Of a stretch of 64,000 bases of DNA, positions 15,047-24,497 are shown one piece after another. Source of the DNA: Flectobacillus major DSM 103 (GTDB lineage Bacteria > Bacteroidota > Bacteroidia > Cytophagales > Spirosomataceae). Location: assembly GCF_000427405.1 (NCBI RefSeq), contig NZ_KE386491.1, positions 124,001 through 188,000 of the forward strand, written 5' to 3'. A model generated the notes under the pieces. The model did no database searches. It saw nothing but the letters and a program-made list of their open reading frames with translations, and was not told the origin of the DNA. Position 1 is the stretch's first letter; every line of letters begins with the position of its first letter. The translations under genes and the position numbers were made by a program.

Positions 15047-17476
15047 ATGAAAAAAATTACACTACTGAGTATTTTCCTCGCATTAGTAAGTTTTACTTAT
15101 TCCTCTTTTGCCCAAAAACTTCCTAGTATTTCAGAAAAAACCAAAGGACTACAGAAATACGAAGGCTTTTTCCCTTTTTGGTGGGACGAAGATAATGGTA
15201 AGATTTGGTTGGAAATAGATAAATTCAATACCGATTTTTTGTATTATTCCTCTTTACCAGCAGGGCTTGGCTCAAATGATATTGGGCTTGACCGTGGTTT
15301 GTTGGGTGATGAGAAAGTCGTTTTTTTTCAGAAAGTTGGTCGTAAAGTATTGTTAACCCAGCCCAACCTGAAATACCGAGCCATTACCAAAGATGCTAAT
15401 GAGAAAAGAGCCGTAGAGCAGTCGTTTGCTTCGTCGACTATCTGGGGGTTTGTGGCCGAAGCCGAAGATAACGGGAAGGTATTGGTCGATGCTACCGATT
15501 TTTTGATGAGCGATATTAGTGGTATTGCCGATCGCCTCAAAGATATGAAGCAGGGAGCTTATGGTTTAGATAAATCTCGCTCGGCGGTATATTTGCCTCG
15601 TACCAAAAATTTTCCACTCAATACCGAATTTGAAATTACCCTTACCTTTGTTGGGGGCGATGCAGGCGAGTTTGTTCGTTCTGTAACACCAACAGCCGAA
15701 GCTATTACTTTGCGTTTGCATCATAGCTTTTTGCAGTTGCCCGACTCAGATTATACGCCACGAGTATTCGACCCTCGTTCTAGCTATAACCCAATAGGCT
15801 ATTTTGACTACTCAACGCCCGTTTCTGAGCCAATCGAAAAATACTATATTGCTCGTCACAGATTAAAAAAGAAAGACCCTTCAGCCAAAGTTTCTGAAGC
15901 CGTAGAGCCTATTGTTTATTACCTAGACAACGGTACGCCCGAGCCTATTCGTTCGGCTTTATTGGAAGGGGCATCTTGGTGGAATCAGGCTTATGAAGCA
16001 GCTGGTTATAAAAATGCCTTTCAGGTAAAACTCTTACCTGACGATGCCGACCCAATGGATGCTCGCTACAATGTAATCAACTGGGTACATCGTAGTACAA
16101 GAGGGTGGTCGTATGGTGCATCGGTAATAGACCCACGTACAGGCGAAATTATTAAAGGGCATGTTACTTTGGGTTCGTTGCGTGTACGTCAAGACTACCT
16201 AATTGCACAAGGGTTGCTTTCTCCGTTTGAGAAAGGCCAAAAGTTGGACCCCGAAAAAGACCCTATGTTGAAAATGGCACTGTTGCGTTTGAAGCAATTG
16301 GCCGCCCACGAAATAGGTCATACCTTGGGCTTGATGCACAACTATTCGGCAAGTATCAATAATCGTGCTTCGGTGATGGATTACCCACACCCAACAGCTA
16401 AATTGAATGCTAAAGGCGAAATAGACTTGTCGGATGCTTATAGTATTGGGATTGGCGATTGGGATAAAGTTTCTATTACTTATGGGTATCAAGATTTTCC
16501 GAAAGGTGTAGATGAAAAAGTGGCATTGAACAAAATTTTGCAAGATGCCCAAAATAAAGGTCTATTGTTTTTGACCGATATTGACGCTCGTCCAGCAGGT
16601 AGTTTTAGTCCAACAGCCCACTTATGGGACAATGGAAAAGACCCCGCCGAGGAGTTGAAAAATACCTTAGTAGTTCGTCGGAAAGCACTGAGTAATTTTG
16701 GTGAAAAAACCATCCGTGAAGGTGTACCATTGGCATTCTTAGAAGATATACTAGTGCCAGTTTATAACTATCACCGTTATCAGGTAGAAGCCGCTGCCAA
16801 AGTACTTGGTTCGGTAGATTATCGCTATGCCCTTCGTGGTGATGGCCAAACACCAAATACATTGGTCAGTAAAGAAACTCAACAAAAAGCTCTTGATGCT
16901 GTCTTAACTACGCTTTCGTCTGAAACCCTAACATTGCCAGAATCGATTATTAAGTTGATTCCTGCTCGTCCGGCGGGTTATATGCCTAATCGTGAGTTGT
17001 TCAAGAAAAGGACAGCCCGTGCATTTGACCCGTTGGCCGCTGCCGAAGCCGCTACAGACTTCCCTTTACAATTCCTTTTTCAAGCCGAACGAGCAACCCG
17101 TATGATTGAATACGAAGCTCGTTATGGTAGCTTGGGCTTGGACGATATGATTAGTCAGGTTATTGACAAAACATGGAAAGCCGAAAAACCAAGCGGTTTG
17201 GCTAGAAAAGTACAGTTCCAAACAGAACAAATTGTACTGACTCATTTGTTGGCATTGAGCGTAAACGAAGCAGCAAGCTATAATGTACGTGCCGTATGTG
17301 GTAAAGCTATCAAAGATTTGAAAGCTTATATCGAGTCGCAGAAAGGTACTAAAGAAGTAGACTATGCAGCTCATTTGGATTATGCTTTGGAAAGAATGAA
17401 AAATCCATCAGCAGCCAAAGTCGCAGCTCATAAAGAATTGCCTCCTGGTGCTCCAATCGGTTGCGATGCTGAATAA
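15047..17476 (+). CDS. Secreted zinc metalloprotease, DUF5117/DUF4953 type
   Basis: 809 aa with a signal peptide (MKKITLLSIFLALVSFTYSSFAQ). The zinc site is HEIGHTLGLMH: H421, E422, H425 and H431 form HExxHxxGxxH, and SVMDYPHP follows as the Met-turn, placing it with the metzincins. The N-terminal half (AGLGSNDIGLDRGLLGD, YLPRTKNFPLN) is the DUF5117-type domain seen in these large Bacteroidota and actinobacterial proteases. It probably works in the periplasm or outside the cell. The C-terminal 300 residues are helical with no recognised domain and no T9SS-type tail. Stands alone, ending at a strong terminator. Confidence 0.85.
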   Translation: MKKITLLSIFLALVSFTYSSFAQKLPSISEKTKGLQKYEGFFPFWWDEDNGKIWLEIDKFNTDFLYYSSLPAGLGSNDIGLDRGLLGDEKVVFFQKVGRKVLLTQPNLKYRAITKDANEKRAVEQSFASSTIWGFVAEAEDNGKVLVDATDFLMSDISGIADRLKDMKQGAYGLDKSRSAVYLPRTKNFPLNTEFEITLTFVGGDAGEFVRSVTPTAEAITLRLHHSFLQLPDSDYTPRVFDPRSSYNPIGYFDYSTPVSEPIEKYYIARHRLKKKDPSAKVSEAVEPIVYYLDNGTPEPIRSALLEGASWWNQAYEAAGYKNAFQVKLLPDDADPMDARYNVINWVHRSTRGWSYGASVIDPRTGEIIKGHVTLGSLRVRQDYLIAQGLLSPFEKGQKLDPEKDPMLKMALLRLKQLAAHEIGHTLGLMHNYSASINNRASVMDYPHPTAKLNAKGEIDLSDAYSIGIGDWDKVSITYGYQDFPKGVDEKVALNKILQDAQNKGLLFLTDIDARPAGSFSPTAHLWDNGKDPAEELKNTLVVRRKALSNFGEKTIREGVPLAFLEDILVPVYNYHRYQVEAAAKVLGSVDYRYALRGDGQTPNTLVSKETQQKALDAVLTTLSSETLTLPESIIKLIPARPAGYMPNRELFKKRTARAFDPLAAAEAATDFPLQFLFQAERATRMIEYEARYGSLGLDDMISQVIDKTWKAEKPSGLARKVQFQTEQIVLTHLLALSVNEAASYNVRAVCGKAIKDLKAYIESQKGTKEVDYAAHLDYALERMKNPSAAKVAAHKELPPGAPIGCDAE

Positions 17477-17540
17477 TTGATTGCTAGACACTCATACAGT
17501 GCTGTAAAACCCAAAGTTGTCTGTAATATAAAGATTATCA

Positions 17541-17582
17541 AAAGGTTGTAGGTTTTGAAAAGAAGCCTACAACCTTTTTTTA
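17541..17582 (+). terminator. Rho-independent terminator after metalloprotease
   Basis: AAAGGTTGTAGG (17541-17552) pairs with CCTACAACCTTT (17566-17577), and a run of T follows to about 17581. About 65 bp after the stop codon. Confidence 0.85.
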
Positions 17583-17861
17583 TAAAACTATTTTGACTGT
17601 GGCTAAAGGAGAGCCAATTTGTTAGCCAACAGGGGAGAATATTGGTTGTGATTGATGGCTAGCATATATTCAAAACAACCTTGAAAACCTTGATTAGGAG
17701 TAGTGTTATAGGTATTTCGGCCTTATTGTATGAGCTATCCTGAAAGAAATTCAAATGGTTTCATGAACAAATCCAGCTTTTTGTTAATGATTGTTAATGC
17801 TATTTACCTGCCTAAACCTTCTATTTAATGGGCTATCTAAGCATCAAAAATACAGAACAAC
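17583..17861. other. Upstream region of DUF6515 gene
   Basis: The space between the protease stop (17476) and the next start is 385 bp; after the terminator at 17541 I see no gene, repeat or clear TAnnTTTG promoter. Confidence 0.4.
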
Positions 17862-18569
17862 ATGACAAAAATCCTTTCATTGGTTGATACTCCTAAAGTA
17901 GGAGTTAAACATTTGGCAAATTATACTTTTACCTTTTTGGCTTCAGGCTTTTTGTTGTTGGCTAGCTTACAAGTAAAGGCTCAACGTGGTCGTGAACACG
18001 ATGACCATGACCGTCAATATAATAATAGAAATGACGACCGAAGAGACAACCAGCGTGACAGAGACCGTGGCAGAGGAAACGACTACGACCGTGGCCGACG
18101 CAACGACAGGGTAGTAGTTGTAGACAGAAGTCGCCCTAATTGGCAATACAACAATTTACCAAGACGCAATACCTATATCAATACCGTACCAACGGCAGCT
18201 ATAGCTATTAATTTTGGAGGTATAAGTTTTCGCTACCACAATGGTATTTATTACAAACCCTACAACAATACGTATGTAGTAACAGCTCCGCCAATGGGGA
18301 TTCGTGTCAATACCATTCCTGTAGGTTGCAGAAGAATCGTAATTCAGAATCGTGATTATTATTACTATAATGGAACATATTACCAACCTTACGACAACCA
18401 GTATACCACGGTAGCTCCTCCAATTGGAGCATTGGTAGAAAGTATTCCGAGTGGATACGAAAAATTACAAATCAATGGCGATACCTATTATGTAGTAGAT
18501 GGTATTCAGTACAGAGCGGTGTTGAACAATGGCGAGATTTGGTACGAAGTTATTAAAATCAATTATTAA
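17862..18569 (+). CDS. DUF6515 family secreted protein
   Basis: 235 aa. A long N-terminal region (residues 1-41) carries a hydrophobic signal segment ending VKAQ. A highly charged, R/D/N-rich stretch (about 42-88) follows, then DUF6515 with repeated YYYYNGTYYQPYDNQY units, each followed by a VAPPxGxxVxxIPxG turn (three rounds: about 125-155, 160-198 and 200-235). These repeats are the hallmark of the family, which is widespread in Bacteroidota and of unknown function, probably envelope associated. Own transcription unit, bounded by terminators. The signal peptide is longer than usual, so the true start may be later. Confidence 0.8.
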   Translation: MTKILSLVDTPKVGVKHLANYTFTFLASGFLLLASLQVKAQRGREHDDHDRQYNNRNDDRRDNQRDRDRGRGNDYDRGRRNDRVVVVDRSRPNWQYNNLPRRNTYINTVPTAAIAINFGGISFRYHNGIYYKPYNNTYVVTAPPMGIRVNTIPVGCRRIVIQNRDYYYYNGTYYQPYDNQYTTVAPPIGALVESIPSGYEKLQINGDTYYVVDGIQYRAVLNNGEIWYEVIKINY

Positions 18570-18673
18570 GAATTAGTCATTCTTTTTTATAAAACCATAA
18601 CATGGGCTACTAAGAGGGTTGAGCTTAACATGTAAAGTAGTGAAATAAAGGTTTTTAGCCCATTGTTTTATGG

Positions 18674-18722
18674 CCTTTCTATTAACAGCCAACGAAGGTG
18701 TTTGTTGATAGAAAGGTTTTTT
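18674..18722 (+). terminator. Rho-independent terminator after DUF6515 gene
   Basis: CCTTTCTATTAACA (18674-18687) pairs with TGTTGATAGAAAGG (18703-18716) with one mismatch, followed by TTTTTT. It lies about 105 bp after the stop codon. The remaining interval up to 18932 shows no gene. Confidence 0.7.
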
Positions 18723-18932
18723 ATTGATAAGCGAATCTGCTCCAAAAATTGGTTGAACCTGTCTACTTTTAATCAAATTTTAGCTTTCTATTTACTATTT
18801 TATACTATTAATCAAATACTTAGCAATAGCCTTTCTTGTAAATATTTCGATAAAAAATATGAATATTATGCAGTAATTCGTAATTTGTGAATACAAAACT
18901 AACCCATAGTCATCAATAAACAACATTATAGA

Positions 18933-20216
18933 ATGGAAAGGTATGGTCAAATACTCAACTATGCAATGCCTGCATTTTTAGTGCTTGTATTGTCAGAAAA
19001 ACTCTACGCATGGTTTGCCAAAAAGGAGTCCTTCAAAACCATGGATATGATTGCAAGCCTGAGTTCTGGTTTTACCAATGTAGTAAAAGATGTTTTAGGA
19101 CTAAGTGTATCTATTATTACTTACGATTGGATGCTAAAGCACTTCGCTCTTTTTACCTTAGAATCGACATGGAGTATTTACCTAACAGCTTTTATTGCAT
19201 TAGATTTTACGGGATATTGGGGGCATCGGTTTAGTCACCAAATCAATTTTCTTTGGAATCAACACCTGATTCATCATAGCAGCGAAGAGTTTAATTTGGC
19301 TTGTGCTTTGCGACAAAGTATCTCTACGTTTGTTAATTTCTTTACAATTTTTTTGTTGCCTGCGGCATTATTGGGCGTACCCAGTATTGTAATTGCAACG
19401 GTAGCACCGTTGCATTTGTTTGCTCAATTTTGGTATCATACCACCCACATCAAAAAATTAGGATTTCTTGAATATATTTTGGTTACCCCTTCGCATCATC
19501 GAGTACATCATTCTATTAATCCAGAATATATCGACAAAAACCATTCTCAGATTTTTATTTTTTGGGATAAGCTTTTTGGTACATTCCAGCAAGAACTCGA
19601 CCACGTTCCTTGTGTATATGGGATTACCGTACCTGTACGTACATGGAATCCTATCAAAATCAATTTTCAGCATATTTGGCTTCTAATCAAAGATGCCTAT
19701 CATACCCAAAATTGGCTAGATAAGTTTCGTATTTGGTTTATGCCAACAGGCTGGCGACCAGCCGATATAAAAGATAAATACCCAATAGCCAAGATAGACG
19801 ATGTGTATCACTTTGAGAAATATAGTCCATCTACTTCGACATTTTTATTGGTATGGACTTGGATTCAATTTATGGCTACATTTGCCCTAATTGTCTACTT
19901 GTTTGGGCATCTGGCTAGCATAGGCTCGCCCAATATTTTTTATTATGGCTTATTTATCTTTTTTTGTATATATGCTTATACCGAATTGATGGACAAGAAC
20001 CTCAATGCTTTTTGGTACGAAACCAGCAAAAACCTTATTGGCATTGGTATTATTTATTATTTTGGCGATTGGTTTGGGATTAGTCGGCAATACCCTTGGG
20101 CTATTTATGTAATAGAAGCCTATTTTGTGATTTCTACGGTGGTTTGTGGTATTGTGGTTTGGAGCGAGCAACGAGAAAAAACTTTAGACAAAGATTTTTT
20201 GTCTAAATCTGTTTAG
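18933..20216 (+). CDS. Sterol desaturase/fatty acid hydroxylase family, AGMO-like
   Basis: 427 aa membrane protein. Histidine clusters for the di-iron centre are complete: HRFSH (H98, H102), HLIHH (H111, H114, H115), HTTHIKK (H169, H172) and SHHRVHH (H188, H189, H192, H193). The N-terminal part has three or four helices, and three further helices lie at the C-terminus (about 310-415). The long form with C-terminal helices resembles bacterial alkylglycerol-monooxygenase (TMEM195)-like proteins, which hydroxylate lipids with O2. Substrate unknown; monocistronic. Confidence 0.85.
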   Translation: MERYGQILNYAMPAFLVLVLSEKLYAWFAKKESFKTMDMIASLSSGFTNVVKDVLGLSVSIITYDWMLKHFALFTLESTWSIYLTAFIALDFTGYWGHRFSHQINFLWNQHLIHHSSEEFNLACALRQSISTFVNFFTIFLLPAALLGVPSIVIATVAPLHLFAQFWYHTTHIKKLGFLEYILVTPSHHRVHHSINPEYIDKNHSQIFIFWDKLFGTFQQELDHVPCVYGITVPVRTWNPIKINFQHIWLLIKDAYHTQNWLDKFRIWFMPTGWRPADIKDKYPIAKIDDVYHFEKYSPSTSTFLLVWTWIQFMATFALIVYLFGHLASIGSPNIFYYGLFIFFCIYAYTELMDKNLNAFWYETSKNLIGIGIIYYFGDWFGISRQYPWAIYVIEAYFVISTVVCGIVVWSEQREKTLDKDFLSKSV

Positions 20217-20320
20217 AGATTCATTTGCAATAGAAAATTTTCTAGTTATTTTGGGCGTTATAATCCATGTCAAACTGGGTGATAACGCTTTTGCTTTCTC
20301 CTGCTAAATACATTACTTAG

Positions 20321-20989
20321 ATGTTGCTATTCTTTCATACATTTCTGTTGTGGATATTTTTCTTCCAAAATGATACTGACTATTATACCAGTACCAGCCA
20401 AGCATTTTTTCAAACCTCCGAAGTAAACGAAGCCATAGATGTATTGGCCCCGAACTATGCGTTATTGGATGCCTGTATTTTTCATCAAACCAATCGAGTG
20501 CGGCAGCAATATGGCCTACCATTACTCAAATACAGAGGAGGCTTGCACAAAGCGGCAAGGTTGCATTCAGAAAGTATGATTAGTCATAATTTTTATGCCC
20601 ATATCAACCCCTACAGTCCAGAATATGCTTCGATGGAAGACCGCATAGAGGGGCTCGACCGTAAGTATTATGAGTTGGCCGAAAACGTAGCCCAAGTAGA
20701 TTTATTGGCTACGCCTTCGTCGTATTGTCCTGTCAGAAAAAAAAATGGAGAATACCTATTTCTCAACTGTGAAACCCAAAAGCCCTTGTCGATGTTGACT
20801 TATAAAGCCTTTGCCGAAGAAGTCCTAAAAGTATGGATGCAATCGAAAGGACATCGACAAAACGTACTGCACCAAGATATGTATTATTTGGGATGTGCAG
20901 GTCAGATTTGTAAGAATCCTTATGCGTCTGTCAACGGCCCATTTGCACGATTAACCCAAGAGTTTGCAGGCAAGCATATCCCCGAATAA
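20321..20989 (+). CDS. CAP-domain (SCP/PR-1-like) protein
   Basis: 222 aa with a hydrophobic N-terminus (MLLFFHTFLLWIFFF) that acts as signal peptide or anchor. The CAP fold is evident: ARLHSESMISHNFYAHINPY, ELAENVAQVDL, WMQSKGHRQNVLHQDMYYLGCAG and TQEFAGKH, giving the His-Glu-Glu-His cavity set. Bacterial CAP proteins such as YkwD-like ones are secreted or periplasmic; functions are mostly unknown. A central insert (about 125-165, with Cys residues PVRK...LNCETQ) interrupts the domain. Lies 105 bp after the hydroxylase gene in the same direction. Confidence 0.82.
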   Translation: MLLFFHTFLLWIFFFQNDTDYYTSTSQAFFQTSEVNEAIDVLAPNYALLDACIFHQTNRVRQQYGLPLLKYRGGLHKAARLHSESMISHNFYAHINPYSPEYASMEDRIEGLDRKYYELAENVAQVDLLATPSSYCPVRKKNGEYLFLNCETQKPLSMLTYKAFAEEVLKVWMQSKGHRQNVLHQDMYYLGCAGQICKNPYASVNGPFARLTQEFAGKHIPE

Positions 20990-21344
20990 ACCCAGTTATT
21001 TCTGCATAAAAATTAGATAGCACAGTGTTTTTTGAAGAAAGACTTGATAAAGGTAGGGCAAAACCTCGGTGAAATAAAGAGAAGAGCGAGTACTTGCCTA
21101 TTAAAAACTTAAAAGGCAATAAGCTTAGGATTGAATTGGCAAAATTTCGGTTTCTTTTAAAAAAACGCAAACATTTTGGGGCTATTTTCGGTATCTTTGT
21201 CTGATAGCACCAATATGCAAAGCCATGCGTGTTGATTAATTATTGGTAAAACAGAATAGGCTTTTTTGACCAATGTGATGTATTATGCTAAGAATCAACA
21301 CATTTATTTATCTCATCAATTTGATAATATCGAAATATTAACCA
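20990..21344. other. Intergenic, upstream region of beta-CASP gene
   Basis: 355 bp without a gene. It contains a TATCTTTG (21192-21199) that fits the Bacteroidota -7 consensus about 145 bp before the start of the beta-CASP gene, with TTG at 21176 in a short-spaced upstream position. No hairpin was seen. Confidence 0.45.
21192..21199 (+). promoter_or_regulatory. -7 promoter element for beta-CASP gene
   Basis: TATCTTTG matches TAnnTTTG exactly; the spacing to an upstream TTG is only 13 nt, shorter than the usual 17-23, so the -33 box is uncertain. Confidence 0.45.
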
Positions 21345-22778
21345 ATGAAATTAACTTTTTGGGGCGCTACGAGGCAAGTAACAGGCAGTATGTACCTGCT
21401 AGAATTGGAGGACGATTTTAAAATATTGATAGACTGCGGCACTAATATGGAGCGAGAAATAGATTATTCTCAGCCCATAACAGGTTACCAGCCATTTTTT
21501 CCATTTGAAGCTTCTCAGGTCAATTTAGTATTATTGACCCATGCCCATATAGACCACTCGGGGAATATCCCGATGTTGTACAGAGAAGGATACGAAGGTC
21601 AGGTATTATGTACTTCGCCTACAGCCGAATTGGCCGAAATATTGCTTTATGATGCCGCCAATCTTAATTTAAGAAAACTAAAACAAGCAGAAGGAGATAG
21701 TAAGAAGAAGAAAAAGAAAATGGACAGATTGCTGATTAGAGGCGATTTGTATCTTCAAAAAGATGTTGAAGACACCATGAGTAATTTTGTAGCTATTCAA
21801 TTTAACCGTCGTTTTAAAGTAAAAGATGGTGTTTGGGTAACTTTTATTCCTGCTGGACACCTCCTTGGGGCTGCTCATATTGTTTTGGAAGTAGACGAAA
21901 ACGGCCAACGTAAAAGTATCTGTTTTTCAGGCGATATTGGTCGTAGCAACTACCCATTGCATATCGACCCTTCTGATAGTTTACCAGAGGTAGATTATTT
22001 GCTTTGTGAAACTACCTACGGGGCACGCTTGCACGAAGATACTGCGTCGCCCGAAGATGCACTGGCAAGGGTTATTAAAAAAGCTTGTATTGATTTGCCG
22101 GGTCGCTTAATTATTCCTGCGTTTTCGGTAGGGCGTACACAAGCCCTTTTATATACCCTCAATAAGCTTTATTCTGAACGAGGATTCAAACCTATCAAGG
22201 TATTTAGCGACAGCCCTTTGGCTCATGCTTCTACGAAGGTTTACCAGAAAAATGTCCGTCAATTGAACAAAGATGCTCGTGATTTTTATGAAGAAAACGA
22301 AAGTCTTTTTGATTTTGAAAACTTACAATACATTCAGTCTGAAAAAGCCAGTAAAGCTATTTCTAATTATGCCGAGCCTTGTATTATTATCTCGGCATCG
22401 GGAATGGTGTCGGGGGGTAGGGTCGAGCAACACATTGCTGCCAATATCAATAATGTTTATTGTACGATTTTGTTAGTAGGTTATGCCTCGGAGGGAACTT
22501 TAGGCTGGAAACTCATGAACGGACAAAAAACATTGAGAATCAAAGATATAGAATTGCCTGTATTGGCGACTGTCGAAAAAATAGACGTATTTAGTGGGCA
22601 CGGCGACCAAAATGATTTATTGAATTTTGTTAAGAAACATTCTCCAACACGCCTGAAAAAAGTATTTTTAATTCATGGCGAAGAGGAAAGTATGGTTACA
22701 TTCAAAGATTTGCTGGCTACACAAGGATACAACAACGTAGAAATGCCAGAAAGAGGGCAGACGTTTGAGTTGGTGTAG
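21345..22778 (+). CDS. Metallo-beta-lactamase / beta-CASP RNA-processing nuclease
   Basis: 477 aa. Metal motif HAHIDHSG (H66, H68, D70, H71) lies in the MBL half, followed by AGHLLGAAHIVLE and CFSGDIGR. The beta-CASP cap carries VFSDSPLA and IIISASGMVSGGR, and the C-terminal RMMBL segment has DVFSGHGDQNDLL. This arrangement is that of the CPSF73/TTHA0252/YsH1-type ribonucleases. A lysine-rich insertion (residues about 125-135, six K in a row) sits in the MBL half between the metal motifs, plausibly for RNA contact. Cytoplasmic; likely RNA maturation or decay. Confidence 0.9.
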   Translation: MKLTFWGATRQVTGSMYLLELEDDFKILIDCGTNMEREIDYSQPITGYQPFFPFEASQVNLVLLTHAHIDHSGNIPMLYREGYEGQVLCTSPTAELAEILLYDAANLNLRKLKQAEGDSKKKKKKMDRLLIRGDLYLQKDVEDTMSNFVAIQFNRRFKVKDGVWVTFIPAGHLLGAAHIVLEVDENGQRKSICFSGDIGRSNYPLHIDPSDSLPEVDYLLCETTYGARLHEDTASPEDALARVIKKACIDLPGRLIIPAFSVGRTQALLYTLNKLYSERGFKPIKVFSDSPLAHASTKVYQKNVRQLNKDARDFYEENESLFDFENLQYIQSEKASKAISNYAEPCIIISASGMVSGGRVEQHIAANINNVYCTILLVGYASEGTLGWKLMNGQKTLRIKDIELPVLATVEKIDVFSGHGDQNDLLNFVKKHSPTRLKKVFLIHGEEESMVTFKDLLATQGYNNVEMPERGQTFELV

Positions 22779-22796
22779 TCAACAATTTTAGATGAT

Positions 22797-22835
22797 CCAA
22801 AGGGGTAAAATTCATAGTAAGCTTTACCCCTTTGG
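22797..22835. terminator. Bidirectional terminator between convergent genes
   Basis: Perfect 13-bp stem: CCAAAGGGGTAAA (22797-22809) with TTTACCCCTTTGG (22823-22835). It separates the beta-CASP gene (plus) from the MDMPI-like gene (minus). Confidence 0.8.
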
Positions 22836-22836
22836 C

Positions 22837-23676
22837 TTATCCCATAATTGCTAGCATCTCAAATATTTTATCACCCAAATGAATATTTCCTGTAATGGTA
22901 GCTTTTTGTAGAGCCTCTTCTTTCTTAATACCTTTCGTAAATATTCGCCAAGCTATATCTTCTGGAATAATTACTTTACAACTTTCTTGTAAATAACTGT
23001 TTGCTACTAATTTCCAAGCTGTGTCATTATAAGACAATAACCAATTTCCTCCTCCTTTACCAGTCACTGTAAAAACGATAAGTTCACCTTCGTTGGCCTG
23101 TATATTGCGATAATGAAAAGGTAACGCTTGCATTGAAGTGGCCAAATATGGGTAATACAGATGTTGGGTATATAGTGCTTGTTCTTGTCCGAGGGCTAAC
23201 CGAATTTGTTGTTGATGATGCCATTTTTCGGTAAATTCTCGTGCAATATGAAACCAATTGTACGACTCCTGTTCTCCTGCCCACGCTACCGAAAAGGTAG
23301 CCTTTTCAAACGCCTCAAGCCTAGAAAGATATTCGTAGTATTGTTGTCCTGTAGATGCTAATAGTTCTATCAATATGGCTGGACTAACTCTTTTCATGGC
23401 CTTCACCCAATCGGCATTGAGCTTATCCAGGTATGCCACTAGGTCTTGGTACGAATTGATATTGTCGGGTTTGTCGCCCATATATTGGTCTCTGAGTATC
23501 GATAGTGTTCGGATATTGCCATCGAGCAAATGCACTGCAATATCCTTTATTGTCCAAGACGGCACAATGGTTGTTTTTTCCCAGTCCGATAACGACAGCG
23601 ACCGAAGTAAATCAATCAGGAGGTCATCAAGCTCAGGAAATAGGTTGATTGTAGGAATAGGAATAAAGTTTGTCAT
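22837..23676 (-). CDS. Maleylpyruvate-isomerase-type (MDMPI/DinB-like) protein
   Basis: 279 aa. The N-terminal half is a DinB/MDMPI four-helix bundle: WTIKDIAVHLLDGN holds the first His and REFTEKWHHQQQIRLALG the second His pair, the usual metal ligands. The C-terminal third (about 190-279) resembles the SCP2-like domain that follows in MDMPI proteins (GNWLLSYNDTAWKLV, ITGNIHLGDKIFEML). Actinobacterial members use mycothiol; Bacteroidota lack it, so another thiol or a different reaction is likely. Monocistronic. A 19-bp perfect inverted repeat lies upstream, between it and the cupin gene. Confidence 0.75.
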   Translation of the reverse strand: MTNFIPIPTINLFPELDDLLIDLLRSLSLSDWEKTTIVPSWTIKDIAVHLLDGNIRTLSILRDQYMGDKPDNINSYQDLVAYLDKLNADWVKAMKRVSPAILIELLASTGQQYYEYLSRLEAFEKATFSVAWAGEQESYNWFHIAREFTEKWHHQQQIRLALGQEQALYTQHLYYPYLATSMQALPFHYRNIQANEGELIVFTVTGKGGGNWLLSYNDTAWKLVANSYLQESCKVIIPEDIAWRIFTKGIKKEEALQKATITGNIHLGDKIFEMLAIMG

Positions 23677-23763
23677 GATTTTAGCACTATTTAATCGTTA
23701 TTTATCGATTTCAATATAGCTGTTTTTTTAAAATAATGCACAAAAATCAAGAAGAAAGGATGT

Positions 23764-23820
23764 ATTTGGATTTTAGTATTGAAGCTGTTTGGGGTGGTTA
23801 ATCAATACTAAAATCCAAAT
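23764..23820 (-). terminator. Perfect 19-bp inverted repeat after cupin gene
   Basis: Arms 23764-23782 and 23802-23820 are exact reverse complements (ATTTGGATTTTAGTATTGA), with a 19-nt loop. It starts 5 bp from the cupin stop codon. No U-tract follows on the minus strand, so it may work as an mRNA end protector or protein site rather than a standard terminator. Confidence 0.6.
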
Positions 23821-23824
23821 AACT

Positions 23825-24355
23825 TTAGTAGCTAAGCGGAGGCCCAACTACCTGCATATCATGTTCTGCAAAGATTTTTGCTCCTTGTTCTGGGCTAGGG
23901 TTGGAGCTGAGGCTTCCTAATGTTCTGAAAAAATCTTCCATTTTGCCCGAAGGTTGAAATAAAAAAAACATCTTGCCTAGGGCTGTAAGCTGGGCAAAAG
24001 TATGTGGAATATTTCGGGGTAAAAAAATGGTATCGCCCGAGGTCAATCGAAAGGTATCGCTGCCTACCTGAAAGAGGTATTCGCCTTCAATAATAAAAAA
24101 TATTTCGTCTTGATTAGGATGAATATGTAGCGGAGGCCCCCCTTTTTCATGACCTGTATAGGTAAATATGCTGAGAGAACCTTCGGTATCTTGGAACGAA
24201 ACTTTTATATCGTTAGGATTTTTACCTCCAATCAAAGTTTTTTCCTGAAATCGACTATTGTTGGCTTTTACGACAAACCCTTTGTTAGGGCGTTGTTGGG
24301 CTGTACCCATTACCACAGGAATACCTGCTGCTAATAAAAACTTTCTTCTTTTCAT
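23825..24355 (-). CDS. Cupin-domain protein with Tat-like signal
   Basis: 176 aa. The N-terminus MKRRKFLLAAGIPVVMG carries a twin-arginine-type pattern (RRKFLL), suggesting export, though the call is tentative. The cupin metal motifs are present: PPLHIHPNQDEIFFIIEGEYLFQVG (motif 1, with two His and a Glu) and PRNIPHTFAQL (motif 2 His). The C-terminus (EHDMQVVGPPL) is typical of cupins in this group. Function unknown; these are often in stress or oxidative contexts. Lies just downstream of an AraC gene (24498) on the same strand and is probably controlled by it. Confidence 0.82.
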   Translation of the reverse strand: MKRRKFLLAAGIPVVMGTAQQRPNKGFVVKANNSRFQEKTLIGGKNPNDIKVSFQDTEGSLSIFTYTGHEKGGPPLHIHPNQDEIFFIIEGEYLFQVGSDTFRLTSGDTIFLPRNIPHTFAQLTALGKMFFLFQPSGKMEDFFRTLGSLSSNPSPEQGAKIFAEHDMQVVGPPLSY

Positions 24356-24378
24356 GACTTGCTAGTTTAAATTGTCAT

Positions 24379-24422
24379 GTAAAGTTCAAGTATCGAGGTA
24401 TTTTCTTAGTGGTAAAAAAACG
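24379..24422 (-). promoter_or_regulatory. Candidate AraC site and promoter for cupin gene
   Basis: Read on the minus strand from 24422: CGTTTTTTTACCACTAAG, then CTTTAC at 24384-24379, 38 nt later. Same layout as after the AraC genes at 4311 and 41842. Placed between the AraC stop (24498) and the cupin start (24355). Confidence 0.45.
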
Positions 24423-24497
24423 ACATTAAAGAGGTGAAGCTTTAAGAATGATGTATTTGGGAGTGAATTTTTGTTCAAAATACTTCGGTACTCTTAC

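Noticed and set aside
20931-21170. 79-aa minus-strand ORF in the gap after the CAP gene
   Set aside because: Overlaps the end of the CAP-domain gene and has no family features.
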